DNA of 64,000 nt from Hydractinia symbiolongicarpus. Taxonomy: Eukaryota; Cnidaria; Hydrozoa; Anthoathecata; Hydractiniidae. Below are positions 50,503 to 60,951 of the stretch, piece by piece (within the stretch, counting starts at the first letter, position 1; each line of letters begins with the position of its first letter). The position numbers and the translations under genes were made by a program. The stretch spans positions 6,078,001 through 6,142,000 of the forward strand of contig NC_079880.1 in NCBI RefSeq assembly GCF_029227915.1, read 5' to 3'. Under the pieces are notes generated by a model. It did no database searches, was not told the DNA's origin, and saw nothing but the letters and a program-made list of their open reading frames with translations.

Positions 50503-51313
50503 CGGGAAATGAGTTTACTCCCTGGGTACTTTCTTTGTATACTTTTGACTATACGGGCTGAGTCCGGGATTTACGGGAAGTCGCGGGTTTTCGTTTGCCG
50601 GCGATTAAACTTCTTTTATTCAGCGTCTCATCAAAAATGAAAATATCTTTAAATACTACAAGTCTCATGGGCTTTAGTGGTGAAATAATAATTTAAAAAA
50701 TCGTTCGGGAAATGAGTTTACACCCTGGGTACTTTCTTTGTATACTTTTGACTATACGGGCCGACTCAGGATTTACGGGAAATCGCAGGTTTTCGTTTGC
50801 CGGCGATTAAACTTCTTTTATTCAGCGTCTCATCAAAAATGAAAACATTTTTGAAAACTACAAGTCTCATGCGTTTTAGTGTTGAAAAAAGAAATTAAAA
50901 AATCGTTCTGGAAATGAGTTTACTCACAGGGTACTTTCTTTGTATACATTCGACTATACGAGCCAAGCCCGGGATTTACGGGAAATCGCGGGTTTTCGTT
51001 TGCCGGAGATTAAACCTCTTTCATTAAGCGTCTCATCAAAAATGAAAACATTTTTAAAAACTACAAGTCTCATGCGTTTTAGTGGTGAAAAAAAAATTTA
51101 AAAAATCGTTCGGGAAATGAGTTTACTCCCTGGGTACTTTCTTTGTATACATTCGACTATACGGGCCAAGCCCGGGATTTACGGGAAATCGCGGGTTTTC
51201 GTTTGCCGGCGATTAAACCACTTTTATTTAGCGTCTCATCAAAAATGAAAACATTTCTGAAAACTACAAGTCTCATGCGTTTTAGTGGTGAAAAGATAAT
51301 TTAAAAATTCGTT

Positions 51314-51516
51314 CGGGAAATGAGTTTACTCACAGGGTACTTTCTTTGTATACATTCGACTATACGGGCCAAGCACGGGATTTACGGGAAATCGCGGGTT
51401 TTTGTTTGCCGGTGATTAAACAACTTTCATTAAGCGTCTCATCAAAAATGAAAACATTTTTAAAAACTACAAGTCTCATGGGCTTTAGTGGTGAAATAAT
51501 AATTTAAAAAATCGTT
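51314..51516 (+). repeat. Representative type I monomer
   Basis: One 203-bp unit of the second class: CTCACAGGGTAC, ACATTCGACTATACGGG, CCAAGC(C/A)CGGG, AAATCGCGGG, and AACAACTTTCATTAAG where type II has TTCTTTTATTCAG. Other type I monomers have CCTCTTTCATTAAG or CCACTTTTATTAAG at that place, which gives at least three subtypes. Types I and II alternate in most HORs. Chimaeras, such as CTCCCTGGG followed by ACATTCGAC near 14146, show exchange inside monomers. Confidence 0.93.
51354..51370 (+). other. Weak CENP-B-box-like site in type I monomers
   Basis: The site reads ATTCGACTATACGGGCC. The mammalian CENP-B core is TTCG, four bases, A, two bases, CGGG. Here TTCG and CGGG are both present, but six bases separate them instead of seven, so it is not a true match. 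Type II monomers have TTTTGAC and lack the TTCG half. It is recorded as a candidate only; the spacing makes CENP-B binding doubtful. Confidence 0.2.
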
Positions 51517-52376
51517 CGGGAAATGAGTTTACACCCCGGGTACTTTTTTTGTATACTTTTGACTATACGGGCCGAGTCCGGGACTTACGGGAAATCGCAG
51601 GTTTTCGTTTGCCGGCGATTAAACTTCTTTTATTCAGCGTCTCATCAAAAATGAAAACATTTTTGAAAACTACAAGTCTAATGCGTTTTAGTGGTGAAAA
51701 AATAAAAAAATAAAAAAATCGTTCGGGAAATGAGTTTACTCCCTGGGTACTTTCTTTGTATACTTTTGACTATACGGGCTGAGTCCGGGATTTACGGGAA
51801 GTCGCGGGTTTTCGTTTGCCGGCGATTAAACTTATTTTATTCAGCGTCTCATCAAAAATGAGAATATCTTTAAATACTACAAGTCTCATGCGTTTTAGTG
51901 GTGAAAAAAAAATTTAAAAAATCGTTCGGGAAATGAGTTTACTCCCTGGGTACTTTCTTTGCATACATTCGACTATACGGGCCAAGCCCGGGATTTACGG
52001 GAAATCGCGGGATTTCGTTTGCCGGCGATTAAACCTCTTTTATTAAGCGTCTCATCAAAAATGAAAACATTTTTGAAAACTGCAAGTCTCATTGGCTTTA
52101 GTGGTGAAAAGATAATTGAAAAAATCGTTTCGGAAATGAGTTTACTCACAGGATACTTTCTTTGTATACATTCGACTATACGGGCCAAGCCCGGGATTTA
52201 CGGGAAATCGCGGGTTTTCGTTTGCCGGCGATTAAACCACTTTTATTAAGCGTCTCATCAAAAATGAAAACATTTCTGAAAACTACAAGTCTCATGCGTT
52301 TTAGTGGTGAAAAAATAATTTAAATATTCGTTCGCGAAATGAGTTTACTTACAGGGTACTTTCTTTGTATACATTC

Positions 52377-55300
52377 GACTATACGGGCCAAGCCCGGGAT
52401 TTACGGGAAATCGCGGGTTTTCGTTTGCCGGCGATTAAACCTCTTTCATTAAGCGTCTCATCAAAAATGAAAACATTTTTGAAAACTACAAGTCTTATGC
52501 GTTTTAGTGGTGAAAATTAATTTAAAATATCGTTTGGGAAATGAGTTTACTCCCTGGGTACTTTCTTTGTATACTTTTGACTATACGGGCCGAGTCCGGG
52601 ATTTACGGGAAGACGCGGGTTTTCGTTTGCCGGCAATTAAACTTCTTTTATTCAGCGTCTCATCAAAAATGAAAACATTTTTAAAAACTACAAGTCTCAT
52701 GCGTTTTAGTGGTGAAAAAATATTTTAAAAAATCGTTCGGGAAATGAGTTTACTCCCTGGGTACTTTCTTTGTATACTTTTGACCATACGGGCCAAGTCC
52801 GGGATTTACGGGAAGTCGCGGGTTTTCGTTTGCCGGCGATTAAACTTCTTTTATTCAGCGTCTCATCAAAAATGAAAATATTTTTAAATACTACAAGTCT
52901 CATGGGCTTTAGTGGTGAAATAATAATTTAATAAATCGTTTTGGAAATGAGTTTACTCACAGGGTACTTTCTTTGTATACATTCGACTATACGGGCCAAT
53001 CCCGGGATTTACGGGAAATCGCGGGTTTTCGTTTGCCGGCGATTAAACCACTTTTATTAAGCGTCTCATCAAAAATGAAAACATTTCTGAAAACTACAAG
53101 TCTCATGCGTTTTAGTGGTGAAAAAATAATTTAAATATTCGTTCGGGAAATGAGTTTACTCACAGGGTACTTTCTTTGTATACATTCGACTATACGGGCC
53201 AAGCCCGGGATTTACGGGAAGTCGCGGGTTTTCGTTTGCCGGCAATTAAACTTCTTTTATTCAGCGTCTCATCAAAAATGAAAACATTTTTAAAAACTAC
53301 AAGTCTCATGGGCTTTAGTGGTGAAATAATAATTTAAAAAATTGTTCGGGAAATGAGTTTACTCCCTGGGTACTTTCTTTGTATACTTTTGACTATACGG
53401 GCTGAGTCAGGGATTTACGGGAAGTCGCGGGTTTTCGTTTGCCGGCGATTAAACTTCTTTTATTCAGCGTCTCATCATAAATGAAAATATCTTTAAATAT
53501 TACAAGTCTCATTGGCTTTAGTGGTGAAATAATAATTTAAAAAATCGTTCGGGAAATGAGTTTACACCCTGGGTACTTTCTTTGTATACTTTGGACTATA
53601 CGGGCCGACTCGGGATTTACGGGAAATCGCAGGTTTTCGTTTGCCGGCGATTAAACTTCTTTTATTCAGCGTCTCATCAAAAATGAAAACATTTTTGAAA
53701 ACTACAAGTCTCATGCGTTTTAGTGTTGAAAAAATAAATTAAAAAATCGTTCTGGAAATGAGTTTACTCACAGGGTACTTTCTTTGTATACATTCGACTA
53801 TACGGGCCAAGCCCGGGATTTACGGGAAATCGCGGGTTTTCGTTTGCCGGCGATTAAACCTCTTTCATTAAGCGTCTCATCAAAAATGAAAATATCTTTA
53901 AATACTACACTTTCTTTGTATACATTCGACTATACGGGCCAAGCCCCGGATTTACGGGAAAACGCGGGATTTCGTTTGCCGGCGATTAAACCTCTTTCAT
54001 TAAGCGTCTCATCAAAAATGAAAACATTTTTGAAAACTACATGTCTCATGCGTTTTAGTGGTGAAAAAATAATTTAAAAAATCGTTCGGGAAATGAGTTT
54101 ACACCCTGGGTACTTTCTTTGTATACTTTTGACTATACGGGCCGAGTCCAGGATTTACGGGAAATCGCAGGTTTTCGTTTGCCGGCGATTAAACTTCTTT
54201 TATTCAGCGTCTCATCAAAAATGAAAACATTTTTGAAAACTACAAGTCTCATACGTTTTAGTGGTGAAAAAATAATTTAAAAATTCGTTCGGGAAATGAG
54301 TTTACTCACTGGGTGCTTTCCTTGTATACTTTTAACTATACGGGCCGAGTCCGGGATTTACGGGAAATCGCGGGTTTTCGTTTGCCGGCGATTAAACTTC
54401 TTTTATTCAGCGTCTCATCAAAAATGAAAACATTTTTAAAAACTACAAGTCTCATCGGCTTTAGTGGTGAAATAATAACTTAAAAAATCGTTTGGGAAAT
54501 GAGTTTACTCCCTGGGTACTTTCTTTGTATATTTTTGACTATACGGGCCGAGTCCAGGATTTACGGGAAATCGCAGGTTTTTGTTTGCCGGCGATTAAAC
54601 TTCTTTTATTCAGCGTCTCATCAAAAATGAAAACATTTTTAAAAACTACAAGTCTCATGCGTTTTAGTGGTGAAAAAGTAATTTAAAAAATCGTTCGGGA
54701 AATGAGTTTACTCCCTGGGTACTTTCTTTGTATACTTTTGACTATACGGGCCGAGTCCGGGATTTACGGGAAATCGCAGGTTTTCGTTTGCCGGCGATTA
54801 ACCTGCTTTTATTCAGCGTCTCATCAAAAATGAAAACATTCTTGAAAAATACAAGTCTCATGCGTTTTAGTGGTGAAATAATAATTTAAAAAATCGTTTG
54901 GGAAATGAGTTTACTCCCTGGGTACTTTCTTTGTATACTTTTGACTATACGGGCCAAGCCCGGGATTTACGGGAAATCGCGGTTTTTTGTTTTCCGGCGA
55001 TTAAACCTCTTTCATAAAGCGTCTCATCAAAAATGAAAACATTTTTGAAAACTACAAGTCTCATGCGTCTTAGTGGTGAAAAAAAATCTTAAAAAATCGT
55101 TCGGGAAATGAGTTTACTCCCTGGGTACTTTCTTTGTATACATTCGACTATACGGGCCAAGCCCCGGATTTACGGGAAAACGCGGGATTTCGTTTGCCGG
55201 CGATTAAACATCTTTCATTAAGCGTCTCATCAAAAATAAAAACATTTTTGAAAACTACATGTCTCATGCGTTTTAGTGGTGAAAAAATAATTTAAAAAAT

Positions 55301-55425
55301 CGTTCGGGAAATGAGTTTACTCCCTGGGTACTTTCTTTGTATACTTTTGACTATACGGGCCGAGTCCGGGATTTACGGGAAATCGCGGATTTTCGTTTGC
55401 CGGCGATTAAACTTTTTTTATTCAG
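52377..55425 (+). repeat. Segment duplicated at 60952-64000, copy 1
   Basis: It matches 60952-64000 at a constant offset of 8,575 bp. Shared rare marks include AAAATATTTTAAAAAATCG, TTTTGACCATACGG, CCAATCCCGGG, TTTAAATATTACAAG, TTTGGACTATACGG, the truncated monomer and CGATTAACCTGC. I noticed at least seven single-base differences (for example GTATAC versus GTACAC near 55139, and CCCCGG versus CCCTGG near 53946). The duplication may run past 55425, but its partner is cut off by the window end. Confidence 0.9.
53778..53909 (+). repeat. Truncated monomer (132 bp)
   Basis: The distance between successive CTTTCTTTGTATAC landmarks is 132 bp here instead of 203. About 71 bp, covering the GTCTCAT/TTTTAGTGGTG/A-rich end and the CGGGAAATGAG start of the next unit, is missing. 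The join reads AATACTACACTTTC, with TAC shared by both sides of the deletion. Confidence 0.9.
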
Positions 55426-57174
55426 CGTCCCATCAAATATGAAAATATTTTTGAAAACTACAAGTCTCATGCGTTTAGTGGTAAAAAAATAATATAAAAA
55501 ATCGTTCGGGAAATGAGTTTACTCCCTGGGTACTTTCTTTGTATACTTTTGACTATACTGGCCAAGCCCGGGATTTACGGGAAATCGCGGGTTTTCGTTT
55601 GCCGGCGATTAAACTTCTTTTATTCAGCGTCTCATCAAAAATGAAAACATTTTTAAATACTACAAGTCTTATGCGTTTTAGTGGTGAAAAAATAATTTAA
55701 AAAATCGTTCTGGAAAGGAGTTTACTCCCTAGGTACTTTCTTTGTATACTTTTGACTATACGGGCCGAGTCCGGGATTTAGGGAAATCGCAGGTTTTCGT
55801 TTGCCGGCGATTAAACTGCTTTTATTCAGCGTCTCATCAAAAATGAAAACATTTTTGAAAACTACAAGTCTCATGTGTTTTAGTGGTGAAAAAATAATTT
55901 AAAAAATCGTTCAGGAAATGAGTTTACTCCCTGGGTACTTTCTTTGTATACTTTTCACTATACGGGCCGAGTCCGGGATTTACGAGAAATCGCGGATTTT
56001 CATTTGCCGGCGATTAAACTTTTTTTATTCAGCGTCCCATCAAATATGAAAATATTTTTGAAAACTTCAAGGCTCATGCGTTTAGTGGTAAAAAAATAAT
56101 ATAAAAAATCGTTTGGGAAGTGAGTTTACTCCCTGGGTACTTTCTTTGTATACTTTTGACTATACGGGCCAAGCCCGGGATTTACGGGAAATCGCGGGTT
56201 TTCGTTTGCCGGCGATTAAACTTCTTTTATTCAGCGTCTCATCAAAAATGAAAACATTTTTAAAAACTACAATTCTTATGCGTTTTAGTGGTGAAAAAAT
56301 AATTAAAAAAATCGTTCTGGAAAGGCGTTTACTCCCTAGGTACTTTCTTTGTATACTTTTGACTATACGGGCCGAGTCCGGGATTTAGGGAAATCGCAGG
56401 TTTTCGTTTGCCGGCGATTAAACTGCTTTTATTCAGCGTCTCATCAAAAATGAAAACATTTTTGAAAACTACAAGTCTCATGCGTTTTAGTGGTGAAAAA
56501 ATAATTTAAAAAATCGTTCGGGAAATGAGTTTACTCCCTGGGTACTTTCTTTGTATACTTTTGACTATAAGGGCCGAGTCCGGGATTTAGGGAAATTGCA
56601 GGTTTTCGTTTGCCGGCGATTAAACTGCTTTTATTCACCGTCTCATCAAAAATGAAAACATTTTTAAAAACTACAAGTCTTATGCGTTTTAGTAGTGAAA
56701 AAATAACTTCAAAAATCGCTCTGGAAATGAGTTTACTCACAGGGTACTTTCTTTGTATACATTCGACTATACGTGCCAAGCCCGGGATTTACGAAAAATC
56801 GCGGGTTTTCGTTTGCCGGCGATTAAACTGCTTTTATTCAGCGTCTCATCAAAAATGAAAACATTTTTGAAAACTACAAGTCTCATGCGTTTTAGTGGTG
56901 AAAAAATAATTTAAAAAATCGTTCGGGAAATGAGTTTACTCCCTGGGTACTTTCTTTGTATACTTTTGACTATACGGGCCAAGCCGGGATTTACGGGAAA
57001 TCGCGGGTTTTCGTTTGCCGGCGATTAAACTTCTTTTATTCAGCGTCTCATCAAAAATAAAAACATTTTTAAAAACTACAAGTCTTATGCGTTTTAGTGG
57101 TGAAAAAATAATTTTAAAAATCGTTCTGGAAATGAGTTTACTCCCTAGGTACTTTCTTTGTATACTTTTGACTA
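55426..57174 (+). repeat. Diverged + strand monomers before the fold-back
   Basis: Eight to nine monomers with GCGTCCCATCAAATATG, GCGTTTAGTGGTAAAAAAATAATATAAA, GGATTTAGGGAAATCG, GGAAAGGAG and CCCTAGGTAC variants. The same variants, reverse-complemented, appear in the inverted block that follows. The last monomer stops in ACTTTTGACTA at 57174. Confidence 0.85.
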
Positions 57175-60100
57175 CAAAGAAAGTACCCAGGGTGTAAACT
57201 CATTTCCCGAACGATTTTTTAAATTATTATTTCACCACTAAAACGCATGAGACTTGTATTTTTCAAGAATGTTTTCATTTTTGATGAGACGCTGAATAAA
57301 AGAAGTTTAATCGCGGGCAAACGAAAACCCGCGATTTCCCGTAAATCCCGGACTCGGCCCGTATAGTTAAAAGTATACAAGGAAAGCACCCAGTGAGTAA
57401 ACTCATTTCCCGAACGAATTTTTAAATTATTTTTTCACCACTAAAACGTATGAGACTTGTAGTTTTCAAAAATGTTTTCATTTTTGATGAGACGCTGAAT
57501 AAAAGAAGTTTAATCTCCGGCAAACGAAAACCTGCGATTTCCCGTAAATCCCGGACTCGGCCCGTATAGTTAAAAGTATACAAGGAAAGCACCCAGTGAG
57601 TAAACTCATTTCCCGAATGAATTTTTAAATTATTTTTTCACCACTAAAACGTATGAGACTTGTAGTTTTCAAAAATGTTTTCATTTTTGATGAGACGCTG
57701 AATAAAAGAAGTTTAATCGCCGGCAAACGAAAACCTGCGATTTCCCGTAAATCCCGGACTCGGCCCGTATAGTCAAAAGTATACAAAGAAAGTACCCAGG
57801 GTGTAAACTCATTTCCCGAACGATTTTTTAAATTATTTTTTCACCACTAAAACGCATGAGACTTGTAGTTTTCAAAAATGTTTTCATTTTTGATGAGACG
57901 CTGAATAAAAGAAGTTTAATCGCCGGCAAACGAAAACCCGCGATTTCCCGTAAATCCAGGACTGGGCCCGTATAGTTAAAAGTATACAAGGAAAGCACCC
58001 AGTGAGTAAACTCATTTCCCGAACGAATTTTTAAATTATTTTTTCACCACTAAAACGTATGAGACTTGTAGTTTTTAAAAATGTTTTCATTTTTGATGAG
58101 ACGCTGAATAAAAGAAGTTTAATCGCCGGCAAACGAAAACCTGCGATTTCCCGTAAATCCTGGACTCGGCCCGTATAGTCAAAAGTATACAAAGAAAGTA
58201 CCCAGGGTGTAAACTCATTTCCCGAACGATTTTTTAAATTATTTTTTCACCACTAAAACGCATGAGACATGTAGTTTTCAAAATTGTTTTCATTTTTGAT
58301 GAGACGCTGAATAAAAGAAGTTTAATCGCCGGCAAACGAAAACCTGCAATTTCCCGTAAATCCCGTACTCGGCCCGTATAGTCAAAAGTATACAAAGAAA
58401 GAACCCAGGGAGTAAACTCAATTCCCAAACGATTTTTTAAATTATTATTTCACCACTAAAGCCCATGAGACTTGTAGTTTTTAAAAATGTTTTCATTTTT
58501 GATGAGACGCTGAATAAAAGAAGTTTAATCGCCGGCAAACGAAAAGCCGCGATTTCCCGTAAATCCCGGACTCGGCCCGTATAGTTAAAAGTATACAAGG
58601 AAAGCACCCAGTGAGTAAACTCATTTCCCGAACGAATTTTTAAATTATTTTTTCACCACTAAAACGTATGAGACTTGTAGTTTTCAAAAATGTTTTCATT
58701 TTTGATGAGACGCTGAATAAAAGAAGTTTAATCGCCGGCAAACGAAAACCTGCGATTTCCCGTAAATCCTGGACTCGGCCCGTATAGTCAAAAGTATACA
58801 AAGAAAGTACCCAGGGTGTAAACTCATTTCCCGAACGATTTTTTAAATTATTTTTTCACCACTAAAACGCATGAGACATGTAGTTTTCAAAAATGTTTTC
58901 ATTTTTGATGAGACGCTGAATAAAAGAAGTTTAATCGCCGGCAAACGAAAACCTGCAATTTCCCGTAAATCCCGTACTCGGCCCGTATAGTCAAAAGTAT
59001 ACAAAGAAAGAACCCAGGGAGTAAACTCAATTCCCAAACGATTTTTTAAATTATTATTTCACCACTAAAGCCCATGAGACTTGTAGTTTTTAAAAATGTT
59101 TTCATTTTTGATGAGACGCTGAATAAAAGAAGTTTAATCGCCGGCAAACGAAAACCCGCGTTTTCCCGTAAATCCCGGGCTTGGCCCGTATAGTCAAAAG
59201 TATACAAAGAAAGTACCCAGGGAGTAAACTCATTTCCCGAACGATTTTTTATATTATTTTTTTACCACTAAACGCATGAGACTTGTAGTTTTCAAAAATA
59301 TTTTCATATTTGATGGGACGCTGGATAAAAGAAGTTTAATCGCCGGCAAACGAAAACCCGCGATTTCCCGTAAATCCTGGGCTTGGCCCGTATAGTCAAA
59401 AGTATACAAAGAAAGTACCCAGGGAGTAAACTCATTTCCCGAACGATTTTTAAATTACTTTTTCACCACTAAAACGCATGAGACTTGTAGTTTTTAAAAA
59501 TGTTTTCATTTTTGATGAGACGCTGAATAAATGAAGTTTAATCGCCGGCAAACGAAAACCTGCGATTTCCCGTAAATCCTGGACTCGGCCCGTATAGTCA
59601 AAAGTATACAAAGAAAGTACCCAGGGAGTAAACTCATTTCCCGAACGATTATTTAAATTACTTTTTCACCACTAAAACGCATGAGACTTGTAGTTTTTAA
59701 AAATGTTTTTATTTTTGATGGGACGCTGGATAAAAGAAGTTTAATCGCCGGTAAACGAAATCCGCGATTTCCCGTGAATCCCGGACTCGGCCCGTATAGT
59801 CAAAAGTATACAAAGAAAGTACCCAGGGAGTAAACTTATTTCCAGAACGATTTTTTAAATTATTTTTTCACCACTAAAACGCATAAGACTTGTAGTTTTT
59901 AAAAGTGTTTTCATTTTTGATGAGACGCTGAATAAAAGAAGTTTAATCGCCGGCAAACGAAAACCCGCGATTTCCCGTAAATCCCGGGCTTGGCCCGTAT
60001 AGTCAAAAGTATACAAAGAAAGTACCCAGGGAGTAAACTCATTTCCCGAACGATTTTTTATGTTATCTTTTTACCACTAAACGCATGAGACTTGTAGTTT

Positions 60101-60951
60101 TCAAAGATATTTTCATATTTGATGGGACTCTGGATAAAAGAAGTTTAATCGCCGGCAAACGAAAATCCGCGATTTCCCGTAAATCCCGGACTCGGCCCGT
60201 ATAGTCAAAAGTATAGAAAGAAAGTACCCAGGGAGTAAACTCATTTCCCGAACGATTTTTTAAATTACTTTTTCACCACTAAAACGCATGAGACTTGTAG
60301 TTTTTAAAAATGTTTTCATTTTTGATGAGACGCTGAATAAAAGAAGTTTAATCGCCGGCAAACGAAACCCGCGATTTCCCGTAAATCCCGGGCTTGGCCC
60401 GTATAGTCAAAAGTATACAAAGAAAGTACCCAGGGAGTAAACTCATTTCCCGAACGATTTTTTATATTATTTTTTTACCACTAAACGCATGTGACTTGTA
60501 GTTTTCAAAAATATTTTCATATTTGATGGAACGCTGGATAAAAGAAGTTTAATCGCCGGCAAACGAAAACCCGCGATTTCCCGTAAATCCCGGGCTTGGC
60601 CCGTATAGTCAAAAGTATACAAAGAAAGTACCCAGGGAGTAAACTCATTTCCCGAACGATTTTTTAAATTACTTTTTCACCACTAAAACGCATGAGACTT
60701 GTAGTTTTTAAAAATGTTTTCATTTTTGATGAGACGCTGAATAAATGAAGTTTAATCGCCGGCAAACGAAAACCTGCGATTTCCCGTAAATCCTGGACTC
60801 GGCCCGTATAGTCAAAAGTATACAAAGAAAGTACCCAGGGAGTAAACTCATTTCCCGAACGATTTTTTGTATTATTTTTTTACCACTAAACGCATGAGAC
60901 TTGTAGTTTTCAAAAATATTTTCATATTTGATGGGACGCTGAATAAAAGAA
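57175..60951 (-). repeat. Second inverted block, about 18-19 monomers
   Basis: All monomers run in reverse. Near the left edge they resemble the + strand monomers at 54299-54930: reverse complements of TGGGTGCTTTCCTTG and CATTCTTGAAAAATAC are present. Toward the right edge they resemble 55426-56100 (reverse complements of CAGCGTCCCATCAAATATG). Internal near-repeats exist: the monomer at 58234-58428 recurs at 58843-59037 (609 bp, three monomers). The right edge at 60951-60952 returns to + with only a shared G. Confidence 0.94.

Larger units (their letters stand above)
49854..52376 (+). repeat. Distant relative of 13076-18240
   Basis: The monomer order follows the earlier region: GGGACATGAGTTCAC (49897, as at 13116), GTTGAAAAAA variants, CCGGAGATTAAAC (51005, as at 14022), CCAAGCACGGG, GGGACTTACGG, TTTGCATACATTCG, AAAACTGCAAG with GATAATTGAAAAAATCG, and TTCGCGAAATGAG. 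The offset shrinks from 36,781 to 34,148 bp on the way, a change of 13 monomers. At 51694-51718 the A-rich end is expanded to repeated AAAAAATA. Confidence 0.78.
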
